In this document: positions 9,584 through 19,231 of the stretch, piece after piece | Numbering within the stretch: position 1 is the stretch's first letter | How the letters are laid out: each line of letters starts with the position of its first letter | Source of the DNA: Paenibacillus_AA sp045062745 | GTDB lineage: Bacteria; Bacillota; Bacilli; Paenibacillales; NBRC-103111 | Assembly (NCBI RefSeq): GCF_045062745.1 | Contig: NZ_JBJGED010000014.1 | Coordinates: 62,001-126,000 of the forward strand | Direction of reading: 5' to 3' | DNA: 64,000 nucleotides | Notes under the pieces: generated by a model | What the model saw: only the letters and a program-made list of their open reading frames with translations | Told to the model about the DNA's origin: nothing | Database searches by the model: none | Translations under genes and position numbers: made by a program

Positions 9584-9763
9584 TAAGAAAAACCGTCCTG
9601 ACGGACGTTCCTTGGCGTTGGCGTTCAATTGGCGCGTGGGGGAGGGCAGGCAGAGGGGTTCCGACCGCTGTTGAAATCTTGTGCTTTTGATCGGAATGGG
9701 CTTAGGGTAGCACAAGATTTCAAAGGCGGACGCTTCGCTTCTCCACTCCCTCTGCCTGCCCTC
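9584..9763 (-). repeat. Structured dispersed repeat, copy 1
   Basis: About 180 bp nearly identical to 29763-29951. Outer arms are a perfect 16-bp inverted repeat (9642-9657 with 9748-9763) and inner arms a perfect 15-bp inverted repeat (9671-9685 with 9709-9723), so a single strand folds into a nested hairpin. Read on the minus strand it ends in CGTCC-GTCA-GGACG followed by TTTTTC, an intrinsic terminator. The terminator stem differs in sequence from that of copy 2 but occupies the same place. It lies directly beyond a transposase remnant. It could be a mobile palindromic element or a terminator-bearing 3' structure. I cannot name the family. Confidence 0.75.
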
Positions 9764-9788
9764 TTTCGTTCCTCTTTCCAGCCGTGCG

Positions 9789-10022
9789 TTATGTCGAGGC
9801 CTCTTGTAGCTGTACGGCCTCATCGATAAATTCCCTCATCAGCTTCTCGCGATGCCGTAAGAAGACTTCGCGTAATCCTTCATCGATCGTAAAGACAACA
9901 TGTCGATGATTGACCTGAAATACGTCTTGCTCCAGGAACCGTCCCCACTCTTCGGTCTCTCGACATGAACATGTCGTACAGAATCTCACTTTGCACCGAT
10001 ACGGAACATGCCGCAGGACTAC
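9789..10022 (-). pseudogene. IS91-like transposase remnant (zinc-binding segment)
   Basis: The minus strand encodes about 78 residues that read through RCKVRFCTTCSC, then EEWGRFLEQDVFQVNHRHVV and FTIDEGLREVFLRHREKL. This is the zinc-binding and early catalytic-proximal stretch of IS91-family (Y2) transposases. No start codon with a ribosome site is present and the frame stops at 9789, where an intact transposase would continue for some 250 residues. The catalytic tyrosines are missing. It is a dead fragment wedged between the terminator of the module B operon and repeat copy 1. Confidence 0.65.
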
Positions 10023-10027
10023 TAGTA

Positions 10028-10075
10028 TGTTGAAAAGACCCCAGCCGACATGCAGAGCATGCCGGCCGGGGTTTT
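10028..10075 (-). terminator. Intrinsic terminator of the module B operon
   Basis: On the minus strand a 15-16 bp stem (arms 10039-10053 and 10057-10071, GC-rich with two mismatches, loop TCT) is followed by TCTTTTC. It begins about 16 bp after the stop codon of the gene ending at 10092. Confidence 0.85.
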
Positions 10076-10091
10076 CCTGCTTCGAGCCTTG

Positions 10092-13000
10092 TCAATAATG
10101 AATTTTCACTTGATCCTGTCCCGTATGCCGGACTTTCAGGAGCAAATACCGGTTATGTTCCTGATAGACCCACCCTACAGGGGCTCCGTTTAAGTCAACG
10201 TTTTCGTCAAGTGCGACGTCGTTAATCGTGATTTGGCGCGGTTTCTCCCTCATGGCGACCAGAACGTAACTCGTTTCTCCGGCTGGATAGTCCAGTGCAA
10301 AGGATACGAGATGCCTGGTGTCGGCGGGAGAAGTGTTCCGAATCTCCGCAAGAGAAGTCACACGAGCTTCGGAGCATTCCCGTTTGTCGACAACCGCCTC
10401 AGGACAGCCGGGAACGGTAATGGAGCGGACGTCGGGATTTGGCCCCTTCCCTTCCACGAACCGTTTCATAAAGATCGTTTTTACAATTTCCTCCGGGTTC
10501 AGCATAACGCTGTCCGAACGGCTGTTGGAGATCAGCCTCCAGTTATCCGGGTAGCCGCCCCTCCAGACTTCGTCCTTTCCGGACGCCTGCTGCTTCTCAG
10601 CGCTGGCCAGTATTCCGTCCGCTACCTGCTTCCAAGGCCCTGAGCTGTCGTAGCGGGCCAGATCCAACACTTCATAGGCGTAAACAAGACCGTTCCACTG
10701 CACGGGTGAAGCCAGCCAGGAGTTGATGTAAGCGGAAGCGCCGAAGATCGGGATGGTGCCGTATTCCATCATGGGCCGTTCCTGCACCCCCCAGGTGTAC
10801 ACAAAAGGCAAGCCAGCTTGCGCCCATTTAGCGGATTTTTGCAAATAACGGTCCTCACCGGTCAACTTGTAGGCCTGCAGGTAAGCTCCTGCAGCATGCC
10901 CTGCGGCAAGAATATCGGGCGTATGCAGGGGAACCTCCCATGGCTGTCCCGCACGCGGAACCTCACCCATGGAACCGAGAGCCGCAAGTCCCTTAAAGCC
11001 TGCTTCTTCCGCCTTCTTGCTGCCTGTCATGGCTGCGTATTTTAACAACAGCTTCGTATTCAGGGCCGTCTGTCCGAGAAGGGGGGTGCCGTTGCTGCCG
11101 AGAGGCGGATTGTACGCGTTCTCCTTGTCGTATACCCAGGAACCCGAGGGAGTCTGCGTATCCATAAGCGTCTGCATCTGCTCCTCCAGCCCTTCCAGCA
11201 TTTCCTCCATGTATCCTACATGGAACGCGGCCTGGAACTGCGGGATATGGTAATCCGGATCGCCCAATTGCTTCTTGTCTGCCATGGCGTTCAGCGCCTT
11301 CGAGATCACCTGCTCTACTTCCGGTTTGCGGTCCGGCTGTGACATGCCCAGAAGCTTAAGGCTTACCATGTCGGCAGGATACTGATTCGTTCCCCAAGAC
11401 GGAATGTTGACATGGCGCCATCCGTTCGTTGCAGGATCCCAGTATGTTCGTAGGTAGGCATCCAACCCTAGGTCTACTTGTTCTTTAAAATCGAAGACCT
11501 GCGGAACGGCAGGCAGTCCGCCCTCCTGCTTCATATAGAGGTCCACCGCTTTGGATACGGATTCCGCGTTGGACACCGTGATGCCGGACTTCAGTTCAAT
11601 GGGCTGTCCTGCTTGCAGGGGATAGGGCGTATGGGCGAGCTCCTGGTTCTCCTTAACCCAGGCCGGCACGCTTAACGCGGACAATCCCATCACGTGGTTG
11701 TTTTGATTCTCCACCCAGTTGGGCGAAGCGAATTTAGCGGCAGGAAGCTCATGCACGCCATCCCACTTCTGATGAGGGTCCCAGCTCAGACTGATGAGTT
11801 GCCCGCCTTGGCGAACGGCCATTAAGGGAACCGTAATCTTGTAAGGATGAGGAACGAGGCGCAAGGAGTCCGGTGTGTGAATGTCCAGCTTACTGGAAGA
11901 GACCTCGTCGCCGACAAGCCATTCGAGCCCAGGGAATAACGCTTCATCCTTGGCGCTGCCGAAACTTCCTTCTCCTACTGTAAGGACCGGTCCGGTCAGA
12001 TTAAGCAGCTCCGCATCTCTGTCCGACTGAACACGCTGCTGGGCCCCAATTTGTAAATCGCCGTCCTTAAGAGCAAACCCAAATTGGTAACTCCATTGTC
12101 TGCCTGCTGAATCCTTGGTCTCACCCTGGAACGTAAGCCGAGACTCGCCGTTCGCAACTCCGGCCGCGACCCGGCTCGGATGAAAAGCGACCGTCTCCGC
12201 GCTGTTATCCCCTTGACGGACGACGGCCCCGGCAAACGGCTGAACGCTCGCCATCCGCTTCCAGCCCTGAGTGTCCTCCCATGCGTACACCTGATACTGT
12301 CCGTATCCGAAGCTTGATTTGGGGGCCACGAAGCGGATGTTCGGATTCTCCAGCACGGCATCTCCGGTCCCAGGGTCCACATAGGCCCGCGTAGCTTCCG
12401 GCCTGCCGACCGGTAACGCCTGATTTTCCTTTACGATGGGCAATGCAACGGAATAACCTTGTTCGTATCCTGCAGCATGAAGGCGGACCTCAACACCCGA
12501 TGCACTTTCAGAGGCCGCTTTTAGTTTCCACGAGACGGTCTTGGTATCGCCGGGGTGCAGATCCGGAAGAGGCTGAACGAGTTGCCCTTCGTCAATCCCC
12601 AGGTTCCCGGAAAGGATAAGCTCCGCCTGCGGGCTGAAAAAGGCTTTGCCGCCGGTGTTCGAGATATCAACCGTAATTTCCGCATTGTCTCCGGGATGCA
12701 AAGCCGGCTTGGAACGTTTGACGGACAAGTTCGCACCGGCCGGACTGGAGACGAATCTCACTTCGTCCAGGGTCAGAACGGCATTCATTCGTTCCCCGCC
12801 CTCCAAGTCCAAGCGCAGCTTCGTGATCTTCCCTTTCCACATCGGGTGGTCGCCTACGGGAATGACGTATTCCCTCATCGTCCCGTCAGCCGTAATGGTA
12901 AAATCGAATCGGCGCGTTTCCGCATAGGCCGGGGCGGTATCGGTCGCGAAGAAAACGGATATGAAATTACCCGCTGTTGCAGCCATTCGGATCTTAAGGG

Positions 13001-14135
13001 TTTTGTCCCTCTCCCCCACCACGCCCTTCAGGTTATCGATTCCCAAGTGAGGATCCGTGCCGGTTACAGTTGTCCGAAGCATGCCGTCCGCTATGGTGAA
13101 AGGAGTCAGATGGTTGATCGGAGTCCACTGTTGCGAGTCGCCGTCTTTGTTCCAGTCGAAGACTGGAAGCACAACGCTTTGGAACCGGACATAGTCCGTT
13201 TCCCACAAGGCCGCTCCCTCCGAGCCCGTATATTCGAGGCTTAGGCGAACGGTTCGGATCGTCCCCTTCCAGGACGGGTGCTCCCACATTTTCACAATGG
13301 TTTCCCGGTAGGTCTCATCGGCCGAGAGGGGGATTCGGATTTCGTTGGCAGCCGTATAATCCGGGGAATCCTCCGTTGTAAACGAAACCCGCAAGGCATT
13401 CGCCGTCCCGCCGGTCAATCGGGTTCTGACTTTCAGCTCGCCCAGTCTGTCTGCCGGTTCCCCGATAAGACCGGATTCCATGGTAGGCTGAGAGCCGTAT
13501 ACCGTGGCGGTGACACTTCCCGACTGCGCGGCCAGTTCGCTCAGATCCCGGACGGAATGCCAGCCGTCCGTCCCGCTGAACTCAAATCCGAAATCCGCAT
13601 GGTCGGCAATCCGGATGTAATCGATGCTTACTTCGGAAGGAACGCTTGAGGCTGGCTCCAAGTCCATCCTCAGCTTCCGTACGTTTCCTTTCCAGTTCGG
13701 ATGAACGCCTGCGCTCACCGTATACTCGTGAAACTCCCCGTCCGGTTTAATCGGAATCAGGATTCTCTTGCTTTGAGAGAGTCCGGGGTAAAGATCCGTA
13801 TCGAAATAGAAGGCGATGGAATCTCCCTTGGTCGCCCGCATCCGCACGGTGATCGATTGATCGGCGGAAGCGGTAAGCCCGACGGGCTCCGGACCGTACC
13901 AAAACGGATCCGTTCCGTTCAATTTCAGGTGCAGGCTTCCCGCCTGAACCTGGTAGCTCTCGACACCGTTCCGGAAATTCAGCCAGCCCTCCGCATTGCC
14001 AGGTTCATCAAACTCATAAGACACGGAAGTCGTAGTCCCGGCTGCCGAAGCACCGTAGGGAAGGGGAAACCCGGTAAACATCACGGCGAAAATAAGGACG
14101 ATCACGAGCATTCTAAGAGTGCGAATTTTCTTCAT
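10092..14135 (-). CDS. Secreted multidomain protein with alpha/alpha-barrel-like C-terminus
   Basis: The 1347-residue protein starts at the ATG at 14135, with AGGAGGTG 7 nt before it, and has a signal peptide ending near residue 32 (GASA). Three related beta-domains of about 140 residues follow (roughly 35-455), each with an HPxWKGxxRxxRLxLE-type core strand, so probably carbohydrate-binding modules. A CARDB/NEW3-like domain (about 460-570) and a beta-sandwich region come next. The C-terminal half (about 870-1250) is helical and rich in Trp and Tyr (WRHVNIPSWGTNQYPADM, LMDTQTPSGSW), as in alpha/alpha-barrel glycosidases and lyases. I cannot assign a CAZy family. It is the last gene of the module B operon and probably makes the initial extracellular cut or binds the polymer. 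Confidence 0.65.
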   Translation of the reverse strand: MKKIRTLRMLVIVLIFAVMFTGFPLPYGASAAGTTTSVSYEFDEPGNAEGWLNFRNGVESYQVQAGSLHLKLNGTDPFWYGPEPVGLTASADQSITVRMRATKGDSIAFYFDTDLYPGLSQSKRILIPIKPDGEFHEYTVSAGVHPNWKGNVRKLRMDLEPASSVPSEVSIDYIRIADHADFGFEFSGTDGWHSVRDLSELAAQSGSVTATVYGSQPTMESGLIGEPADRLGELKVRTRLTGGTANALRVSFTTEDSPDYTAANEIRIPLSADETYRETIVKMWEHPSWKGTIRTVRLSLEYTGSEGAALWETDYVRFQSVVLPVFDWNKDGDSQQWTPINHLTPFTIADGMLRTTVTGTDPHLGIDNLKGVVGERDKTLKIRMAATAGNFISVFFATDTAPAYAETRRFDFTITADGTMREYVIPVGDHPMWKGKITKLRLDLEGGERMNAVLTLDEVRFVSSPAGANLSVKRSKPALHPGDNAEITVDISNTGGKAFFSPQAELILSGNLGIDEGQLVQPLPDLHPGDTKTVSWKLKAASESASGVEVRLHAAGYEQGYSVALPIVKENQALPVGRPEATRAYVDPGTGDAVLENPNIRFVAPKSSFGYGQYQVYAWEDTQGWKRMASVQPFAGAVVRQGDNSAETVAFHPSRVAAGVANGESRLTFQGETKDSAGRQWSYQFGFALKDGDLQIGAQQRVQSDRDAELLNLTGPVLTVGEGSFGSAKDEALFPGLEWLVGDEVSSSKLDIHTPDSLRLVPHPYKITVPLMAVRQGGQLISLSWDPHQKWDGVHELPAAKFASPNWVENQNNHVMGLSALSVPAWVKENQELAHTPYPLQAGQPIELKSGITVSNAESVSKAVDLYMKQEGGLPAVPQVFDFKEQVDLGLDAYLRTYWDPATNGWRHVNIPSWGTNQYPADMVSLKLLGMSQPDRKPEVEQVISKALNAMADKKQLGDPDYHIPQFQAAFHVGYMEEMLEGLEEQMQTLMDTQTPSGSWVYDKENAYNPPLGSNGTPLLGQTALNTKLLLKYAAMTGSKKAEEAGFKGLAALGSMGEVPRAGQPWEVPLHTPDILAAGHAAGAYLQAYKLTGEDRYLQKSAKWAQAGLPFVYTWGVQERPMMEYGTIPIFGASAYINSWLASPVQWNGLVYAYEVLDLARYDSSGPWKQVADGILASAEKQQASGKDEVWRGGYPDNWRLISNSRSDSVMLNPEEIVKTIFMKRFVEGKGPNPDVRSITVPGCPEAVVDKRECSEARVTSLAEIRNTSPADTRHLVSFALDYPAGETSYVLVAMREKPRQITINDVALDENVDLNGAPVGWVYQEHNRYLLLKVRHTGQDQVKIHY

Positions 14136-14214
14136 TGCGATCCACCTCCTCAAATGTTTGCAACGATGCCGCTTCTCAGTGTTTGTGATGCGCTTCGGAC
14201 CTCATCTCCGAAGC

Positions 14215-16353
14215 TTATTGCAGATCCATTCCGCCTGCCGTGCGTCGACTGACGGATTTGTTTATCCCGCCCTCTGTCACCTTCCATTCCACGAGGATCG
14301 GACCATCGGGTGTGCCTACACCTCCCTTGCACTCCGTAAGTCCGGGCAGCGCATTCGGCGTAAAGTCAAATTTCCGGTATCCCGGTTCAAGCGGTTGGAT
14401 CCCCAAGATGTACCGGCTTATCCATACGACGGGGGTACTAGACCAACTGTGGCATAGGCTCATCCGGTACGAGCCATACGCCGTGTACGTCGTTTGGGCG
14501 GCATGATAGTCCTCTTCACGGTTAAGCACGATACTCTCCCAAAATGTCGTGGCCCCTGAATTCAGCATGGATCCCCAAACGAGGGAGATGGCGTCCCATG
14601 CTTTTTCGTGAAGACCATGCCGGGAGCAGCATTCGGCAAACCAATAGGCGGAAAGTGGGGTCAACGGGTCTTTGAGCTCACAGCTCCGGAGGAACGCTTC
14701 CGCTTTGTCAGGGGCAACCGAACCGCTCATAATCCCTAGAAGAGGGGTCAGCAGTGCCGACGTGCCTTCCAAAAACACATATTCCGGGAGCTCCGGCCCC
14801 TCCCCTGTCACCTCGATACCCAGCTCAGGGACGTAGGCGGCCAGCCGTCCGATCTGCGTCTTCATGAGTTTATAAATCGCGTTGAGGCACCACCACGATT
14901 CGTCAGCGCCTATCGGCACCCACTCGATGAACGAAACCTCCGCCCGCGCACCCGGCAGGAACAATCCGGTCTCCTTGTCGGTGTTCTCCTCTACCCACCG
15001 GAGATGACGGGTCAAATCCTCCCTAAGTTCCAGTACAAACGCGGTATCGCCCGTCTCCAGATAGTAGTCCCACACGCCGCACAGCCACCATAAAGTATAA
15101 GAGGGAATGGCGTTCATCCAATAGCCGTAGGGGGTTTTGCCCAGCTCCCGAATGGAACGGCGCAGAACCGAAAGATCATCCCACAGCACATAATCGGCCT
15201 TTGCAGCCATGTAGATATCGTAAGCCCAGTTTAGGCGGTCTCTCTTAATTCCGTCCCACAATCCGATTTGATGGCAGACCGCGCTGGTATGGACGGAAAC
15301 GTCGTAGATCTTCTTCAACAGCGGGTTGTCGCATTCCAGTCTCCCCACCTGCTTCATGGGAACGCCGACGGCCTCAAACCGGATTTCGAGGTGGAAGCTT
15401 TCCCCCGCCCCGGCCCCCACGAGGAACTGAACCAGTTTCATGCCTTGGGGACTTGTCACAAACCGGCTCCCGGGCTTTACTACGGCACGCTCCGTGATGC
15501 AGGAATCATACCCGTGCAGCTCATGGAGCGATTCCGCCCCGTTCCATACAATCTCCACCTCGCCCAAGCCCCGGTTCTCAATGTGGAATCGGATGTTCAT
15601 CTCGGACGGGAACTCGACAACCGTCTTGGGCATGTCGGTCCAGTCCCGGGCATTCTGCTGGCTGCGCAGGGCCTTCCACTCGTTTTGCTTCATCAGATGA
15701 TAGAAAATATAGCGCTCGTTCCGGGCGTTCGTTTCACCGAACTGGAGCTTCCGTACTCCGCTTCCGGTTAGGATCAGGCGGCCGCCATGGACATTCGCTT
15801 CGAGACCCGAGGCGGACAGGCAGTTTAACTTCTCCATCGGTTCGGCGGCAATGTCGCCATAACCGCCTGCTACAAACCAATCCGGGGTGTTGTCCAATTC
15901 GCCGTACGGCTCCTCCCCCAGCCTGCACACCACCTCCGCTTGGCCGTCGTCCGCCTGCCACGTTGCATCGGTCGGAAGCCAGAATCCGTCTCCCTGGATA
16001 TAAGCGATGCAGCCGACGGTGCGGTCATGGAGATGGATGTTGATGGGAAGGAGCGGCATAGGTTCGCTGCACCGGATCTTCAAGGTTAGGGTATGGACGC
16101 CGGCTGCAAGTGCGGCCGGGAAGCGGTCAAGACAAGTAAATGACGTCGATTGCCGCGGATGTTCCGGAATGGCGCCTAGGGGGCTCCCATCCAACTCCAC
16201 CTCCACACCGCCCGTACAAGCTATCCGGAATTCCAAACCCGCCACTTCACTTGCGAGGGTAAACCGCCTGCTCAGGACAACCGACCTCTGTCTCTCTCGG
16301 GCCGGATGCCAAATCCAGCTTGGGATTTGTCGTGATTCCACATATTGGGTCAT
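14215..16353 (-). CDS. GH78-like (alpha-L-rhamnosidase-type) six-hairpin glycosidase
   Basis: The 712-residue protein has an N-terminal beta-sandwich region and an (alpha/alpha)6 catalytic-type domain from about residue 330. LWDGIKRDRLNWAYDIYM corresponds to the DGxKRDRxxW segment of GH78, whose acidic residues take part in catalysis, and ESWWCLNAIYKLMK follows later. The C-terminal strands (TPVVWISRYILGIQPLEPGY) match the family's terminal beta-domain. No signal peptide is seen, so it acts on imported oligosaccharides. GGAGATAAACC precedes the ATG. It lies 39 bp downstream of the permease gene. The substrate may be rhamnose or another terminal deoxy or uronic sugar; the family is moderately sure. 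Confidence 0.75.
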   Translation of the reverse strand: MTQYVESRQIPSWIWHPARERQRSVVLSRRFTLASEVAGLEFRIACTGGVEVELDGSPLGAIPEHPRQSTSFTCLDRFPAALAAGVHTLTLKIRCSEPMPLLPINIHLHDRTVGCIAYIQGDGFWLPTDATWQADDGQAEVVCRLGEEPYGELDNTPDWFVAGGYGDIAAEPMEKLNCLSASGLEANVHGGRLILTGSGVRKLQFGETNARNERYIFYHLMKQNEWKALRSQQNARDWTDMPKTVVEFPSEMNIRFHIENRGLGEVEIVWNGAESLHELHGYDSCITERAVVKPGSRFVTSPQGMKLVQFLVGAGAGESFHLEIRFEAVGVPMKQVGRLECDNPLLKKIYDVSVHTSAVCHQIGLWDGIKRDRLNWAYDIYMAAKADYVLWDDLSVLRRSIRELGKTPYGYWMNAIPSYTLWWLCGVWDYYLETGDTAFVLELREDLTRHLRWVEENTDKETGLFLPGARAEVSFIEWVPIGADESWWCLNAIYKLMKTQIGRLAAYVPELGIEVTGEGPELPEYVFLEGTSALLTPLLGIMSGSVAPDKAEAFLRSCELKDPLTPLSAYWFAECCSRHGLHEKAWDAISLVWGSMLNSGATTFWESIVLNREEDYHAAQTTYTAYGSYRMSLCHSWSSTPVVWISRYILGIQPLEPGYRKFDFTPNALPGLTECKGGVGTPDGPILVEWKVTEGGINKSVSRRTAGGMDLQ

Positions 16354-16392
16354 GGTTTATCTCCGTTAGGGTATTTGCGATATTTGCGAACA

Positions 16393-17289
16393 TTACATCT
16401 TCAAAGCGCCCTGCGTAAGCCCTTGGATGTAGTACTTCATCCCGAAGCTGAACAACAGGACGAGCGGGATCGAGGAGATCATATAGGCGGCGAATTCAAC
16501 GCCCATGTCGGAGATCCCGAATTGATTTTTGAACTGAGTGAGACCGACGCCGATCATCTGGATTTCATTGGATTTGATCGTTAGCAGCGGCCAGATGTAT
16601 TCGTTATAGATCCCGACCGAAGACATGATGAAAAGTGTCATCAGCACCGGTACGGTTAAGGGGAGTACGATTTTTAGAAATACGGTGAACTCGGAGGCCC
16701 CGTCTATTTTGGCCGAGTCGAACAGTTCATTGGAGAGCCCGCCCATGAAGCTCCGGCACAGAAAGGTGCCGAAGATCTGACCTCCCGCCGCCGAGCTGAT
16801 TATGATGACCCAGGGGGTGTTGACGAGCCCGAGATCGGCGTAAAGGACGTAAGATGGGATTAATGTCAGAACGCCCGGAATCATCATAATCGCCAGCATC
16901 ATCATGAAGAGAATCTCCTTGCCGAGAAAGTTCTTCTTGGCGAAGGTGTAGCCCGAAATGGCCGAGAGCAGCACGACCAGGAGACTGCCCGTTACCGCAT
17001 ACCCGACGGTATTCGCGGTATACCGCCAGATGGCGGCGAATGCGACCTCATAGTTTGCCGCCTGCGGCGGAGAAGGTATGGACCAAAAGCCTCCCAGGAT
17101 TTGGGCGTTGTTCTTGAAGGAAGAGATCAGGGTAAATAAAATGGGACCGAGCGTAAGGATCACGAAGAGGCCGAGAACCGCATACAGCACAGCTTGCTGT
17201 GTGATTACCGCCTTTTTGCGAAGTCGGACCGCGGCTTTTACCGTACCGGCCCGGGGGACTAGCGTTTCCGACTTAGCCAACCTATTCAC
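16393..17289 (-). CDS. ABC sugar permease, MalG-type
   Basis: The 298-residue inner-membrane protein has six predicted helices and the MalG-type coupling loop (FDSAKIDGASEFTVFLKIVL, followed by PLTVP) that docks on the ATPase. The frame opens at a GTG at 17289, but GGGGGTG is positioned better for the in-frame TTG nine bases on, so the start may be 17280. It is 7 bp downstream of the propeller-permease gene and forms the heterodimeric channel with it. Confidence 0.92.
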   Translation of the reverse strand: MNRLAKSETLVPRAGTVKAAVRLRKKAVITQQAVLYAVLGLFVILTLGPILFTLISSFKNNAQILGGFWSIPSPPQAANYEVAFAAIWRYTANTVGYAVTGSLLVVLLSAISGYTFAKKNFLGKEILFMMMLAIMMIPGVLTLIPSYVLYADLGLVNTPWVIIISSAAGGQIFGTFLCRSFMGGLSNELFDSAKIDGASEFTVFLKIVLPLTVPVLMTLFIMSSVGIYNEYIWPLLTIKSNEIQMIGVGLTQFKNQFGISDMGVEFAAYMISSIPLVLLFSFGMKYYIQGLTQGALKM

Positions 17290-17296
17290 CCCCTAT

Positions 17297-19201
17297 TTAG
17301 TCAGCGGTCTTGATAAATTTCATGTTGATCACCGTGATCAATAGAATCACTAAGAACATGCTGACGCCCAGGGCGGAAGCATAACCCAGGTCACCGAACT
17401 TGGTCGCGGCATAATACATCTGAAGGGCGGGTACGTACGTCGAGTCCATCGGACCTCCGCCGGTTACGATGAGAATGGAACCGAAGTCCTGGACGATGCC
17501 GATGAGAGCCAGCACGATGAGCAGCTTGAACTGCCCTCCAAGAAGCGGCAGATGGATGGAACGGATGATGCGGAACGACTTGGCTCCGTCCATTCTGGCT
17601 GCCTCGATCACTTCGTCCGAGATGGCAATAAGGCCCGAATACATCACGAGCAGCTGCATGATGCCGACGAACGGAAATCCCATAAAGATGATGGCCCACA
17701 GCGCCGTGTCCGCATCGCCGAGCCAAGGGTGGGCGAATGAATCAAGGCCTATGACGGTCAGAATCTGGTTGATCAGGCCGATGTTCGGGTCGTACAGGTT
17801 TTGCCAGACCAGTAGAAAGCCGACGGACGGGATGACCATGGAAATAACGAATGAGGTCCGGAACAAGTACTTAGCTTTGTTGTTTCTCAAGTGATAGATC
17901 AATTCCGCCACAATCAACGGAGGGATCAGCGTCTTGAACAGACCGGTGACCACGAGGATGAGGAGGTTGACGGCACCTTTGGACACATAGGGATCGTCCA
18001 GCATCCTTTTGAAGTTGTCGAGGCCCACGAACGTGCTGCGCGATCCGGGATTCCAATCATAGAGAGAATGGAAAAGTCCGGAAATGGACGGATAGTAGAG
18101 AAAAACAAGAAGAAGCGAGAAGCTTGGAACCAGCATCATGTAAGCATATTTGTCTTTCCACAGGCGCTTAAAGATTTCCGGTTTCCGTTTCACCGTCCAT
18201 AAAATGAGGACTAAAATGAGAAGCGCAACCGCCGCGATCGAACCGTATTGGATGGTCTTTTGCCGGAGGGCTGCTTGTTGGCCGCTCTTGAGGAGGTGAC
18301 CGACCTCGTACTGATAGACCGCTCCTTTGTCCGATGCGGCATACAGGTGCTTGCCGTCCGGACTGAAACGGATCTGGCGTCCGGCTCCCGTTTCTTGGGC
18401 AGACCAGAGCTCCTGGCCCTTCAGGCTGCCCACGTAATACTGGCCTGAGTAGTCGGCGTAAGCGACATAATCGGCATCGCCTGTGATATGTACGGACGTG
18501 ATGATGTCCCCTGCCAGGAGCTCGGTAAGCTTCTTTCCGCCGGCATCCAGGATGATGACCTTATCTTCCGACGAACCGACGACCGCAACCCCTTCATCCG
18601 AGATGGATACCGAGTTGATGCTGCCCGAAATCGACGTCTTGACGACAAGCTCTCCTTGCCCGTTGTACACGTACAGAAACTGGTCCGCTCCGGCCGCGGC
18701 CAGGAATTTACCGTTGGGAGAGACCTGGGCGCCGGTTATATCAATCCCGACCGGGATTTCCTTTACGACTTCACCCTGCTTGTTCAGCAAGTGCACGGCA
18801 TTTGAGCGAAAAAGCGTTACCGCAATCACTTCGCCGTCTGGGGTAGATGAGATGGATTTAACCATCTTCTTCATGCTTTTGGACCAGACCGGCTTACCCT
18901 CGACATCGAGGAGATAGACATACTGGTCGTCTGAAGAAACGAGCAGTTCCCCGGTGTCTAACATCGATACGCCTGTTATGACATTCTTGGCTTCGAACCG
19001 GTAAACCTGCGTACCGTCGGGCTTGAGAACAAATGCAGCGGCGTCCTGCGTACCTACTGCGATCCGCTCGCCGTCGGTCGCTATCGACAACGAGTTTACG
19101 TTCATTTGCTTATCCATTTGCCAGAGGGGCTCCGCCATAGCCGGATGAGCAAAAAACAGCAAGGAGACGGCCAACATTAGGTAAACAATCCGTGTTTTCA
19201 T
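17297..19201 (-). CDS. Fusion: extracytoplasmic seven-bladed beta-propeller joined to a MalF-type ABC permease
   Basis: The 634-residue protein starts with a cleavable-looking signal peptide (1-23, ending PAMA). About 285 residues of WD40/PQQ-like repeats follow; I count seven units of about 40 residues with recurring SPDGKHLYAAS- or SPNGKFLAAAG-type strands. A membrane helix near 320-338 leads to a basic linker (VKRKPEIFKRLWKDKY). The rest is a full-length MalF/UgpA-type permease with EAARMDGAKSFRIIRSIHL, the ATPase-docking loop. Normal partners are about 300 residues, so this one has doubled. The signal peptide and extra helix place the propeller outside and the permease N-terminus inside. 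GAAGGGAG precedes the ATG. The propeller may bind the polysaccharide or the binding lipoprotein encoded immediately upstream. Confidence 0.93.
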   Translation of the reverse strand: MKTRIVYLMLAVSLLFFAHPAMAEPLWQMDKQMNVNSLSIATDGERIAVGTQDAAAFVLKPDGTQVYRFEAKNVITGVSMLDTGELLVSSDDQYVYLLDVEGKPVWSKSMKKMVKSISSTPDGEVIAVTLFRSNAVHLLNKQGEVVKEIPVGIDITGAQVSPNGKFLAAAGADQFLYVYNGQGELVVKTSISGSINSVSISDEGVAVVGSSEDKVIILDAGGKKLTELLAGDIITSVHITGDADYVAYADYSGQYYVGSLKGQELWSAQETGAGRQIRFSPDGKHLYAASDKGAVYQYEVGHLLKSGQQAALRQKTIQYGSIAAVALLILVLILWTVKRKPEIFKRLWKDKYAYMMLVPSFSLLLVFLYYPSISGLFHSLYDWNPGSRSTFVGLDNFKRMLDDPYVSKGAVNLLILVVTGLFKTLIPPLIVAELIYHLRNNKAKYLFRTSFVISMVIPSVGFLLVWQNLYDPNIGLINQILTVIGLDSFAHPWLGDADTALWAIIFMGFPFVGIMQLLVMYSGLIAISDEVIEAARMDGAKSFRIIRSIHLPLLGGQFKLLIVLALIGIVQDFGSILIVTGGGPMDSTYVPALQMYYAATKFGDLGYASALGVSMFLVILLITVINMKFIKTAD

Positions 19202-19231
19202 GGGTTCTCCCTTCTTCCGGGACCATCATTG

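Noticed and set aside
9413..9823. 136-codon minus-strand frame spanning the regulator 3' end and the structured repeat
   Set aside because: It runs through hairpin arms and the antisense of the response regulator; no coding signature.
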